Assembly (NCBI RefSeq): GCF_009662475.1
Contig: NZ_CP045571.1
Span: 194,501 to 258,500 of the forward strand
Direction: 5' to 3'
Length of the DNA: 64,000 nucleotides
Source of the DNA: Acidithiobacillus thiooxidans ATCC 19377
GTDB lineage: Bacteria > Pseudomonadota > Gammaproteobacteria > Acidithiobacillales > Acidithiobacillaceae
Part shown: one piece after another, positions 51,769-60,332 of the stretch
How the letters are laid out: the number at the start of each line of letters is the position of its first letter
Numbering within the stretch: position 1 is the first letter of the stretch
Translations under genes and position numbers: made by a program
Notes under the pieces: generated by a model
Seen by the model: only the letters and a program-made list of their open reading frames with translations
The model's database searches: none
Told to the model about the DNA's origin: nothing

Positions 51769-52509
51769 ATGCAGTTAACCTCAGTGCTTTGGGTTCTTGC
51801 AGGGGTGGTGGTTTTGGTAAATGTTGGACTGGGCTTTCTGGTAATGTGTCCCCGTTGCAAAGTGATCAGCAGTAATCTGGTACGCTTGCCAGAAAACGCT
51901 GTTAAGCGTGGTGAGATAGTTTTGACGTTCGACGATGGACCAGATGCCTATGTGACTCCCCTGATACTGGACCAACTCGACAAATATTGCGCTAAGGCCA
52001 GTTTTTTTTGTATTGGCAAGAAAGCAGTCGCACATCCGGACTTGCTCGCGGAAATCGTTCGTCGAGGGCACAGCATTGAAAATCATAGTTACAACCACCG
52101 AAATTTGTTTGCATTTTGCGGGATGAGAAAATTGACGATAGAAGTCCTAGCTACACAACAGGTCTTGAATTTAGCCAATAATAGTGTCAATCCCAGGTTC
52201 TTTCGTGCACCTTTTGGTTTTCGAAGTCCTTGGTTAGGCTTTGTTTTGCGCCAGTTGCACATGCAACATGTGGCCTGGACCCGGCGCGGTTATGATACGG
52301 TTTGTCATAATTCTGATTTGGTTTTCCGTCGCCTCGTCCATAATTTATCTGCAGGTGATATTTTGTTGATGCACGATGGAGGGTCGGCGAGCACGGTTAC
52401 CGGTCAACCCGTCGTCCTTGAGGTGTTGCCTAGGCTATTGGAGTGTTTTGAACAACATGATCTACACAGTGTGTCTTTGCCAATGGCACTTGATAACAGT
52501 GGTTTCTAA
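51769..52509 (+). CDS. Polysaccharide deacetylase family protein (NodB domain)
   Basis: A 246-residue protein: N-terminal membrane anchor, then a carbohydrate esterase 4/NodB domain. Metal ligands are visible: Asp55/Asp56 in VLTFDDGPD, and His106 and His110 in SIENHSYNH. Later RAPFGFRSPW and LMHDGG complete the active site. NodB-type deacetylases occur in xanthomonadin-like pigment clusters. The start at 51769 follows GGAGG; an upstream TTG is possible. Its substrate here is unknown, perhaps a sugar on the pigment head. Confidence 0.85.
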   Translation: MQLTSVLWVLAGVVVLVNVGLGFLVMCPRCKVISSNLVRLPENAVKRGEIVLTFDDGPDAYVTPLILDQLDKYCAKASFFCIGKKAVAHPDLLAEIVRRGHSIENHSYNHRNLFAFCGMRKLTIEVLATQQVLNLANNSVNPRFFRAPFGFRSPWLGFVLRQLHMQHVAWTRRGYDTVCHNSDLVFRRLVHNLSAGDILLMHDGGSASTVTGQPVVLEVLPRLLECFEQHDLHSVSLPMALDNSGF

Positions 52510-52589
52510 TTTTGTTTATGGTTCAGGCGTCTGCTGAGGGCGTAATCGTTGAGAATGTTTTGTGAAAAATACAGTGGAGAAGACAACAA

Positions 52590-53912
52590 ATGGAAAACGA
52601 AGAAATAACCGGTCCGAGCCTGACAACAAAAATTTGCGATGTTCTGGTGATCGGCGGTGGACCGGCGGGCTCTACAGTCAGTGCGCTGCTGGTGGAACGG
52701 GGCTATCAAGTGACGGTTCTGGAAAAGGTGCATCATCCTCGTTTTCATATTGGAGAATCACTGCTTCCGGCCAATTTGCCCTTGTTGCAAGAATTGGGCG
52801 TTGCAGAAGAAGTGAAGCAAATTGGCATGGAAAAATGGGGGGCGGAATTTAATTCACCCTACCATACTGAAAAGCCGCAGAACTTTGCTTTTGCCGACGC
52901 ATGGGACAAGACTATGCCAATGGCATATCAAGTGCGGCGCTCGGATTTCGACGAGATACTTATTCGCAATGCCGAGCGAAAGGGTGCCAAGGTTATTGAA
53001 GGTTGCCGAGCCAAAGCAGTGGACTTTTTGCCTGATAATGCGGGAGTCCGGATCCTTGCGGAGTATGAAGATGGTCGACAGGAAAATTTGCAGGCACGCT
53101 TTCTTGTGGATGCATCTGGTCGCGATACCTTTTTGGGAAATCTTTTCAAGCAGAAGCGTCGTAACCCAAAGCATAATAGTTCGGCTCTTTATGCGCATTT
53201 TCAGGGGGCTCGACGTCTTGAGGGTAAAGAGGAGGGTCATATTTCTTTTTTCTGGTTTGAGCATGGATGGTTCTGGTTTATTCCCCTCGCTGATGGAACG
53301 ACCAGCGTGGGATCTGTGGTTTGGCCGTACTATCTGAAATCCAGAACAAAATCAGTAGAGGAATTTTTTATGGACACCATCGCGTTATGTCCCGATCTGG
53401 CAGCGCGGCTGGTGAATGCAAAACGTACCAGTTCAGTGAATGCGACTGGCAACTACTCATATGTCTGTGAACAAACCCATGGTTCCAACTATCTATTACT
53501 CGGTGATGCATTCGCTTTCTATGATCCGGTTTTTTCTTCGGGGGTCATGTTGGCAATGCAAAGTGCTTTCATTGGTGCAAAGACCATTGACACTTGTTTG
53601 CGTGAGCCGCAAAAAGCCACAAAGGCGCTCAGACGTTTTGATCAACAGGTGCGCCATGGAGGCAAGGTGTTTTCCTGGTACATCTATCGAATCACCCAAC
53701 CGACTATGATTGATCTTTTTATGCGTTCAGGGAATATTTTCCGAGCTCGGGAGGCGGTTATCTCGGTCCTTGCGGGAGATATTTTCAAGAAGACACCGAT
53801 CAAACCTTCGCTCGCCGCCTTCAAGAGTATTTATTACTTAGCTTCTTTGCGGCATGCGACGCGTTCGTGGTCAGCCTGGAAGCAACGAAAAGAAAATATA
53901 CGGGTAGAGTGA
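52590..53912 (+). CDS. Flavin-dependent halogenase-like FAD monooxygenase
   Basis: A 440-residue protein: FAD-binding VIGGGPAGSTVSALL (GGGPAG at 22-27), GESLLPANLPLLQELG, then GMEKWGAEF with Lys82 at the place of the catalytic Lys of phenol/pyrrole halogenases, and the halogenase hallmark WxWxIP as WFWFIP (227-232). A second conserved part is LLGDAFAFYDPVFSSGVMLAM. Related enzymes brominate xanthomonadin-type aryl polyenes or act as dehydrogenases. The WxWxIP motif supports halogenation, but non-halogenating relatives also exist. It is plus-strand, in an AT-rich context. Confidence 0.78.
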   Translation: MENEEITGPSLTTKICDVLVIGGGPAGSTVSALLVERGYQVTVLEKVHHPRFHIGESLLPANLPLLQELGVAEEVKQIGMEKWGAEFNSPYHTEKPQNFAFADAWDKTMPMAYQVRRSDFDEILIRNAERKGAKVIEGCRAKAVDFLPDNAGVRILAEYEDGRQENLQARFLVDASGRDTFLGNLFKQKRRNPKHNSSALYAHFQGARRLEGKEEGHISFFWFEHGWFWFIPLADGTTSVGSVVWPYYLKSRTKSVEEFFMDTIALCPDLAARLVNAKRTSSVNATGNYSYVCEQTHGSNYLLLGDAFAFYDPVFSSGVMLAMQSAFIGAKTIDTCLREPQKATKALRRFDQQVRHGGKVFSWYIYRITQPTMIDLFMRSGNIFRAREAVISVLAGDIFKKTPIKPSLAAFKSIYYLASLRHATRSWSAWKQRKENIRVE

Positions 53913-54003
53913 CCTCCAGTGTTTTATCATCAGGCCGATATAGCTTGGGAGATCTTTTGGTAAAAATTGGAGAAATCGAAAGTCTATTTTTTAGCGGTGG
54001 GGT

Positions 54004-54804
54004 ATGAGCCAGATTCCGGACGCGGGTTCTCCAAGCAGATTCCGGACTCTGCGAGAATACCTCATTTTTTATTGTGGACTAGGTTTGTTGGCAGGCATCA
54101 GTTTGTTATGGACCTTGTTGGCTTTGCCATTAAACCTGATTTTGCCGAGAAAATGGAAAACGCTCACCGGGCGGATAATTATTACTATGGGTTTCAGAAT
54201 GTATTTGTGGGCACTTTCTAGTATGGGCGCTTGCCATTTTAATCTGCAAGCACTGGATATTCTCCAAAATGATTCGCCCATGATCATTGCGCCTAATCAT
54301 CCGTCCATGCTGGACGCGCTGATGGTGATTTCGCGATTGCCCAATCTGGCGTGCATCTTGAAGTCTGATTTGGTAAATAACCTGTTTTTTGGTGCGGGGG
54401 CTCGTTTGGCTGGATATATCCGCAACGATTCTTTACGCAAGATGATTCGCCTTGCCACGGAAGACCTGCGCGGTGGTAGCCATTTGCTGCTTTTTCCGGA
54501 AGGTACCAGAACTACACGCCTCCCCATTGGGACCGTGCATGGCAGCATTGCCCTGATTGCCAAGGAAGCCAAGGTACCTATTCAAACTGTGTTTATTGAA
54601 ACCGACTCGGCTTTCCTGACCAAAGGCTGGTCTTTTTTTCGTAAACCATCTATGCCTATTCATTATCGGATCCGTTTAGGCAAACGCTTTGCCCCACCGA
54701 GCGATGTGCGTGGTTTTACGGTTGAGCTGGAAAGATATTTCGAGTCAGCAATGACGGAAGTTCCATTCCCGCCGCTTTATCCAACAGAAGCAGAGAGACA
54801 ATGA
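54004..54804 (+). CDS. 1-acyl-glycerol-3-phosphate acyltransferase family protein (PlsC)
   Basis: A 266-residue membrane-bound acyltransferase. N-terminal membrane segments are followed by the HX4D motif (His99-Pro-Ser-Met-Leu-Asp104) and LLLFPEGTRT (163-170). In aryl-polyene clusters such acyltransferases are thought to esterify the polyene to a glycerol-lipid or sugar. It overlaps the following glycosyltransferase by 4 bases. Confidence 0.88.
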   Translation: MSQIPDAGSPSRFRTLREYLIFYCGLGLLAGISLLWTLLALPLNLILPRKWKTLTGRIIITMGFRMYLWALSSMGACHFNLQALDILQNDSPMIIAPNHPSMLDALMVISRLPNLACILKSDLVNNLFFGAGARLAGYIRNDSLRKMIRLATEDLRGGSHLLLFPEGTRTTRLPIGTVHGSIALIAKEAKVPIQTVFIETDSAFLTKGWSFFRKPSMPIHYRIRLGKRFAPPSDVRGFTVELERYFESAMTEVPFPPLYPTEAERQ

Positions 54805-55568
54805 ACGAAGCTTCAGTCACCCATCTGGTATTGATTCCCAGCTATAATCCGGGCCCAAAAGTATATGAAACCGTTGTTTCGGCGCGGTTGCAGTGGAACC
54901 CCGTATGGGTTGTAGTGGATGGCAGTACTGATGGAACAGCTGCTGGACTGGAAGCTATGGCTGCCAAAGATAGTGGAATACGCGTTTTTCAACGCTCCGA
55001 TAATCAGGGTAAAGGTGCAGCTGTGCTTTTTGGTTTGGATCAGGCGGCTGCTCAAGGTTACACCCATGTGCTTACAATGGATTCCGATGGGCAACATCCC
55101 ATGGAGCGTATTTCCGACTTCATGGCGGCATCACATGAAAATTCAGACGCCATGATTCTTGGGGTTCCGGTATTCGATATCAGTGCGCCGGCCTTGCGTG
55201 TAAAAGGCCGGCGGATATCCAACTGGTGGGCCAACCTGGAGACACTGGGTGGTGGCATTGGTGATTCGCTGTTTGGTTTTCGCGTCTATCCTGTTTCCCC
55301 ACTACGGCAGCTGATGCATGCACATCGATGGATGCGGCGCTTCGATTTTGACCCTGAGGCGGCAGTGAGAATGTCCTGGCTTGGTGTCCGGATTATCAAT
55401 ATGCCCGCATCAGTGCGTTATTTTGATATGGATGAAGGGGGGGTATCCCATTTCCATTATTTGCGGGACAACCTGCTGCTTACCTGGATGCACACCCGTC
55501 TGTTCTTCGGATTTTTGTTACGCCTCCCAGCATTGTTTTTGCGTCGTTATTCAGCGCGGACACAATGA
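54801..55568 (+). CDS. Family 2 glycosyltransferase
   Basis: A 255-residue GT2 enzyme: THLVLIPSYNPGPKVYETVVS start, VVVDGSTDGTAAGLEAMA, NQGKGAAVLFGLDQAAAQG and the DxD metal motif in LTMDSDGQHP (94-96). The C-terminal part is hydrophobic (LFFGFLLRLPALFL), perhaps a membrane anchor. ATGA overlap with the acyltransferase. Probably it adds sugar or a head group during pigment assembly. It resembles dolichyl-phosphate-mannose-synthase-type enzymes. Confidence 0.88.
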   Translation: MNEASVTHLVLIPSYNPGPKVYETVVSARLQWNPVWVVVDGSTDGTAAGLEAMAAKDSGIRVFQRSDNQGKGAAVLFGLDQAAAQGYTHVLTMDSDGQHPMERISDFMAASHENSDAMILGVPVFDISAPALRVKGRRISNWWANLETLGGGIGDSLFGFRVYPVSPLRQLMHAHRWMRRFDFDPEAAVRMSWLGVRIINMPASVRYFDMDEGGVSHFHYLRDNLLLTWMHTRLFFGFLLRLPALFLRRYSARTQ

Positions 55569-55647
55569 GTCCACTGGATCCGCTGACACCGGCTGGCGCA
55601 GGAAGGTCGCCCCCGGGGGGGTGCATTTGCCAGGCGCCATCTGTGGT

Positions 55648-56385
55648 TTATGCCATTGCTCCGTTGATGGAAATAATCTGTCCACTGATATAGCCAGCTT
55701 GTTCCGAGGCTAGAAATCCAACCAGATCGGCCACCTCATCCGCGCGTCCGGCACGTTTCATTGGCACTATTTGCGCAATGGTTTCGGTAGTGAAGGTTTG
55801 AGCACTCATGTCCGTGGCGATTATGCCAGGCGCTACTGCATTCACAGTAATGCCCCGGCTGGCGACCTCCAGCGCCAGAGATTTGGTGGCCGCATGTAAT
55901 GCTCCTTTAGCTGCCGAATAATTGACCTGACCACGGTTACCTGTTTGGGCCGACACCGAGGTGATATTGATGATACGCCCCCAGCGGGTACGGATCATAG
56001 GCATGAGCACTGCCTGTGTTACATGAAAAAAACCATTGAGTGAAACATCTATCACGTCATGCCACTGCCTTGCATTTAGGGCCGGAAAGGCTGCATCGTC
56101 ATGAATGCCCGCATTGTTGACCAGAATCTGGATGGGGCCACATTCAAGTTCTTTCTGCAAGGTTGTATTGGTAGCCTCAACGTCAGTGATGTCAAAAGCC
56201 AGCGTACTTGCTTTTCCACCAGCGAGTACTATCTGGTCAGCTAATGCTTGGGCTTTTGGCAGGTTTTGGTGGGCGTGAATAATGACTTGGTGGCCATCTT
56301 CAGCAAGTTTTCTGGCTATGGCTGCACCAATACCGCCACTACCACCAGTCACCAGTGCACGCTTCGGTATGCAGCTTATACTCAT
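55648..56385 (-). CDS. 3-oxoacyl-ACP reductase (FabG-like, ApeQ-type)
   Basis: A 245-residue short-chain dehydrogenase: cofactor loop TGGSGGIG (13-20), NNAGIHDD, and the catalytic Ser143-Tyr156-Lys160 (YSAAK). It reduces the beta-keto group during polyene elongation, as ApeQ does. It overlaps the dehydratase gene by 4 bases and converges on the glycosyltransferase. Confidence 0.93.
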   Translation of the reverse strand: MSISCIPKRALVTGGSGGIGAAIARKLAEDGHQVIIHAHQNLPKAQALADQIVLAGGKASTLAFDITDVEATNTTLQKELECGPIQILVNNAGIHDDAAFPALNARQWHDVIDVSLNGFFHVTQAVLMPMIRTRWGRIINITSVSAQTGNRGQVNYSAAKGALHAATKSLALEVASRGITVNAVAPGIIATDMSAQTFTTETIAQIVPMKRAGRADEVADLVGFLASEQAGYISGQIISINGAMA

Positions 56386-56867
56386 TCGAGTGTGGTCAAG
56401 GGGGATTGCAAAAAGGGTTCCGCTGCCGGCTTATTGACACCCAATAAAAGCGCCGCACGTCCTTCCAGCAGCACACAGTTCGCAGCCATAACTGTAAAGT
56501 GATATAACACATTGCCTTTGTCAGCCAGTTTTTCGGCCTTAATTTTTATATCGCATGCAATGTCATCAAGGCGCGACACATGCAAGGCAACTTCCCGTAC
56601 GCTGATGAGATATCCTAAATGAGTTGTATCACTCTCCCCTGTTTTTGGGCACGACAAAGCGTTATGTACTGCCATGCTCTGTGCTGCGTATTCAATGCCG
56701 CAGGCAGCGCCGAGTCGTCCATGGGCACGGAGAGGCAAAGTCTCACTGCGGTGACTGGTTGCCCTGCAGGTGATGGTGTTTTCATCCCACTGTTCCACGG
56801 CTTCAAGCAAATGCATTTGACCCTGATGGGGTATATGTCCGCCAATCCATTGGCGGTCTAATGGCAC
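56382..56867 (-). CDS. Hotdog-fold 3-hydroxyacyl-ACP dehydratase (ApeP-like)
   Basis: A 161-residue hotdog protein: HIPHQGQMHLLEAVEQWDE near the N-terminus and GIEYAAQSMAVHNA in the central helix. In known aryl-polyene systems ApeP pairs with the smaller ApeI as a heterodimer that makes each double bond. A matching small dehydratase is encoded at 61693. It overlaps the chain-length factor gene by 10 bases. Confidence 0.85.
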   Translation of the reverse strand: MPLDRQWIGGHIPHQGQMHLLEAVEQWDENTITCRATSHRSETLPLRAHGRLGAACGIEYAAQSMAVHNALSCPKTGESDTTHLGYLISVREVALHVSRLDDIACDIKIKAEKLADKGNVLYHFTVMAANCVLLEGRAALLLGVNKPAAEPFLQSPLTTLE

Positions 56868-57673
56868 GGTGCTATATCCACACTTAGACAGGATGGATTC
56901 TCATAATTCAGAACAACACGGCCGGCTTTTTCAATTGCTATGCGCTGAAGCAGCGGCAGGCAGCGTGCTGCAGGATTGGATTGGCGCAAAATTTCAAGAT
57001 CAGGATGGTTCATGGTCTGCACAATAGCATCCGCGAATAGGTTCTCGCTGCAGATACTGACCTGAGCTAGTGTTTTTCCAGGGCTAAGTGTAGATTTTAG
57101 CAACAGTGCCACGGCAAAAGTGTCAACAATTGGTCGGGCATCGTACAGAGGCTGAGGATAGTCACTTTCGCAGGCTATTAACAGCACAGGTATTTCCGTA
57201 GTGGCCAAGAGCACAATGGCTTCCAGAAGTCCAGCGGCAAAGCTTCCATCATGTGCACTGACCACAGAGGATGGTGTCATTGCACCCGCAGAAATGCCCC
57301 AATAACCAGAAATCGCATTGTGTACGGAATTATGAAACTGAGTGGGAGAAATCATGGTATCTCCAGATGCCAGCGCTGTACAAATCGAATGACAGATGCG
57401 GCCATCACTTCCAGACGAAGCAAAAACTGATGCAGGTTCTGCGGGCGGCACATTAGCCATAGCGCAGGCTGCATGACCTACCTCCAAGGCAGCCATGACT
57501 CCTGGGCTGGCGCGACGTCGTTCTGCTGTTGGTAACGAAGCTGGGGGTGATAATACGGTTCTCTGATTTTGGTAAGGAGATTGCCCTGTCAGTATAGCCA
57601 AGCCTTGCGACCAGCTTCCAAGTCCAGGGCCGAGCAGGCCAATACCATCAAGATAAGCACTGAGCACTGTCAT
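56858..57673 (-). CDS. Ketosynthase-like chain length factor (ApeC-like)
   Basis: A 271-residue ketosynthase-fold protein without the nucleophile. Where the ketosynthase has the active Cys (SSACSSS), this protein reads SAHDGSF around His141. The segment FHNSVHNAISGYWGIS is typical of the chain-length-factor family. It probably forms a heterodimer with the ketosynthase encoded next to it and sets polyene length. The separation from that gene is 9 bp. Confidence 0.88.
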   Translation of the reverse strand: MTVLSAYLDGIGLLGPGLGSWSQGLAILTGQSPYQNQRTVLSPPASLPTAERRRASPGVMAALEVGHAACAMANVPPAEPASVFASSGSDGRICHSICTALASGDTMISPTQFHNSVHNAISGYWGISAGAMTPSSVVSAHDGSFAAGLLEAIVLLATTEIPVLLIACESDYPQPLYDARPIVDTFAVALLLKSTLSPGKTLAQVSICSENLFADAIVQTMNHPDLEILRQSNPAARCLPLLQRIAIEKAGRVVLNYENPSCLSVDIAPCH

Positions 57674-57682
57674 GATGTCATT

Positions 57683-58879
57683 TCACTTGAAGGAGCGACC
57701 AAAGACCAAACTGCAGTTGCTGCCACCAAAGCCGAAGGAATTACTTAACACATGGGAAACCCTTTGCCTTTGGTTTGAAGCAAGATATTGAATGCCAGTT
57801 GACGTATCTCTCTGATTAGCTTTTGGGCCTGCTGGCAGCAAATTATTTTGAATGGCAATGGCACAAATAACGGCTTCCAGAGCCCCTGCAGCACCCAAGG
57901 TGTGTCCAGTTGCTCCTTTTGTAGAACTACATGGCGTATTGATGCCGAAGACACTCGCCACGGCTTTGGCCTCGGAAATGTCGTTATTGAGCGTGGCGGT
58001 ACCGTGCAGGTTGATATAATTGATGTCTGCGGGCTTTAAACCGGATGTGGACAGAGCTTGTTCCATAGCAAAACGTGCTCCGAGACCCTCAGGGTGGGGG
58101 GATGACATGTGATAAGCATCGCTGGATTCACCTACACCTAACAGGAGTACCTCATCTCCGCAGTGATCTTTTGGCATGCGCTCTACGAGCAGATAAGCTG
58201 CTGCTTCGCCAATGGATATCCCTTTGCGATCATCGCTGAACGGTTGACAAGGGCCGTCGGCCAATAGCCCCAAGGAATGAAAACCGTAAACAGTGGTAGC
58301 GCATAACGAATCTACGCCGCCAACAACTGCAGCGTCAATTAGTCCCAAGTCCAGCATGCGTTTTGCTGAAGCGAGAGCCTTGGCGCTGGATGAGCAGGCA
58401 GAAGAGACCGAAAGGGCCGGGCCTTCAAGGCGTAATTTGCGCCGTACAAAGTCACTTAAAGAGTAGGGACTGTGGGTGGCAGCATAAACAAAATCTGCTG
58501 GCAGGCTTCCCCTTACCGGGTCACGATGCTGAAATGCCAATTCGGTCTGGAGAATTCCGGCGGTACTGGTCCCCATGTAGACGCCGATTCGCTTGCGACC
58601 CCATTTTTCGATGGCAGCTTCTACCGCCTCCTCAAATCCATCCTGGCGCAGGGCCATTTGCGCTAACCGATTATTACGACAGTTGAAATCCCTTAAGTCC
58701 GGACTTATCTCTTCGTCGTCAACGGCGTCTACTTCGCCGACCCAGGTGTTGATGTTTATATTCTGAAAGACACGATGACGCAGTCCGCACTGGCGTTCGC
58801 TCAGTGCAGTTTTTGTCTGTTCCAAACCGCGTCCAATGCTACTCGTCGCAGTGAATCGTGATATAAGCGCCGATGTCAT
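57683..58879 (-). CDS. Beta-ketoacyl-ACP synthase (ApeO-like)
   Basis: A 398-residue condensing enzyme with the full triad: Cys162 in LSVSSACSSSAKA, His292 in NLHGTATLNND and His327 in KGATGHTLGAAG. It elongates the aryl starter on the ACP with malonyl units. It is the first gene of the minus-strand ketosynthase-CLF-dehydratase-ketoreductase run. A 704-bp gap separates it from the divergent membrane-protein gene. Confidence 0.94.
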   Translation of the reverse strand: MTSALISRFTATSSIGRGLEQTKTALSERQCGLRHRVFQNININTWVGEVDAVDDEEISPDLRDFNCRNNRLAQMALRQDGFEEAVEAAIEKWGRKRIGVYMGTSTAGILQTELAFQHRDPVRGSLPADFVYAATHSPYSLSDFVRRKLRLEGPALSVSSACSSSAKALASAKRMLDLGLIDAAVVGGVDSLCATTVYGFHSLGLLADGPCQPFSDDRKGISIGEAAAYLLVERMPKDHCGDEVLLLGVGESSDAYHMSSPHPEGLGARFAMEQALSTSGLKPADINYINLHGTATLNNDISEAKAVASVFGINTPCSSTKGATGHTLGAAGALEAVICAIAIQNNLLPAGPKANQRDTSTGIQYLASNQRQRVSHVLSNSFGFGGSNCSLVFGRSFK

Positions 58880-59583
58880 GTATCTTATAAGTTACAACAA
58901 TAAGTCATGACAGCATTGTGGTCGGGGCCCCCATGAATGTCAAACCGGTTTAGTCGGATGCCAGGAACTGAAATTTGAGGTGGACATATCTTGATAGGGC
59001 AATCATCTACGGTATTTGTACGTTTTCTTTCTGTACGAGCTGGTGCTCTGCCTGTCTGACTGGAAGAGCGGAGCCTGGGGCAACGGAGTCAACGGGTAAG
59101 TGACTTGTGATTTTTATGTGGTAGGCTATAGTTTTTCGCAGGTGTTACGGGAAGCGAAATTGCTGGTTGATGCTGAAGGAGATGTGGGCGACTTGCCGTC
59201 CGCTTGGCTTTGTGGATTCAAGGAAGCTGGGAATTACTTGAACTTCCTCTATGGAGAGCGGGTTCTTCGATTATGACGCGCTGTTTGCTGTGCAATATTG
59301 CGGGGTTTGGTCGTATAACTCGTTCTCTATTCCTCTTGGAATGAAGTTAGTGTGAGCGTGATTGTGGGCCATGATTACATCAGTTTGCAGCGGTGGGTGG
59401 CTGATATTGGAGGAGAGGTATGGACCCATTCAATATAATAAATTGGCAGCAAGGCCATGGTGCCCAATGCAATCTGATTCATTTTGAACCAAAAGCTTCA
59501 AGCAGAATGGTGCTATGTTATTATTTCGAACAATATTACAGTTGTATTGTTTTGTGACGGCAGATTCTTGTAAGGCAGAACGG
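58880..59583. other. Long divergent intergenic region with short frames
   Basis: No standard gene. A frame starting at a GTG near 59100 reads on for about 58 codons (TCDFYVVGYSFSQVLREAKLLV...) to a stop near 59275, and looks more protein-like than random but has no recognised family. A 45-codon frame with a perfect ribosome site is at 59420. The stretch may hold remnants of a lost cluster gene. Promoters for the ketosynthase and the downstream genes must also lie here. Confidence 0.4.
59420..59557 (+). CDS. Possible small protein
   Basis: A 45-residue frame starting MDPFNIINWQQGHGAQC and ending YYFEQYYSCIVL, preceded by GGAGGAGAGGT, one of the best ribosome sites in the window. It ends 26 bases before the membrane-protein ATG at 59584, so it could be a leader or translation-coupling peptide. 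No family is recognised; it may also be chance. Confidence 0.3.
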   Translation: MDPFNIINWQQGHGAQCNLIHFEPKASSRMVLCYYFEQYYSCIVL

Positions 59584-60315
59584 ATGAAATCGCTGCACAA
59601 TCAATTTTTTCAATTTGTTCAGTTAAATCTGTTCTCAGGGAAGTTGAAAGCTTACTTGGGGATGGCATTTATTGTATTGATTTTTTTTGTATATCAAATA
59701 CTCGCCTATCGAGGGGTATCTTCTACGCATCCAGGGGCTTTTCTTGTCGTTGTTTCTTATCTTCCTATTATTGTTTTGATTTTAATTATGTTATGGAAGA
59801 CCAAATACCGGAACATCGGATTTGTCGCTATTGCTGCCGGATTTTTTGCTTTGTGGTATTATCAAGCTACTCTGGTGAACTATCTGAGCTGGACGTACAT
59901 GGTTCAAAGAAGCTGCATTTTCGCACTATCAGCTTTTGCTTTTGGCATCACGTTGCTCCCTGGGCGTATTCCTATGATCTCCAGAATTGCTGAGTTGGTG
60001 CATGGCCCGCTGAATGTAAAAGTGGCGCAGTACACGCGACAGGTAACAATAGCTTGGACCTCTTTGTTCGGCTTCATGACGTTTCTGCCGTTAATTGTTT
60101 TTGAATTTTCACCACATCCTTTATTTTTTTTGATGACCAATGCTATTACTATGGGGCTGCTAGTTTCTATGATGTTTGCTGAATATACAGTGCGTTGCCG
60201 CATTATACCGGTAGGCGAACGTGCCGGAATGGTGGAAGCGCTTCACGCTTTTTTCTTGTATTCTGATGCTGATGCTGCGCTGAGCAAAGAAAAGCCACGC
60301 AATGGCAATGGATAA
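59584..60315 (+). CDS. Multi-pass membrane protein of the aryl-polyene cluster
   Basis: About 243 residues with around six to seven hydrophobic segments (for example AFIVLIFFVYQILAY, VVVSYLPIIVLILIML, GFVAIAAGFFALWYY). It resembles the uncharacterised COG4648-type membrane proteins found in these clusters, but the match is by layout and place rather than motif. ATG 59584 is preferred (AAGG upstream, charged N-terminus); an earlier ATG at 59515 adds 23 residues. It is 17 bp upstream of the ligase gene. Confidence 0.65.
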   Translation: MKSLHNQFFQFVQLNLFSGKLKAYLGMAFIVLIFFVYQILAYRGVSSTHPGAFLVVVSYLPIIVLILIMLWKTKYRNIGFVAIAAGFFALWYYQATLVNYLSWTYMVQRSCIFALSAFAFGITLLPGRIPMISRIAELVHGPLNVKVAQYTRQVTIAWTSLFGFMTFLPLIVFEFSPHPLFFLMTNAITMGLLVSMMFAEYTVRCRIIPVGERAGMVEALHAFFLYSDADAALSKEKPRNGNG

Positions 60316-60332
60316 GGTACTATTCATTATCT

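Noticed and set aside
55565-55693. 42-codon frame overlapping the glycosyltransferase stop as ATGA
   Set aside because: Runs antisense into the ketoreductase gene and shows no family; coupling-like overlap is likely chance.
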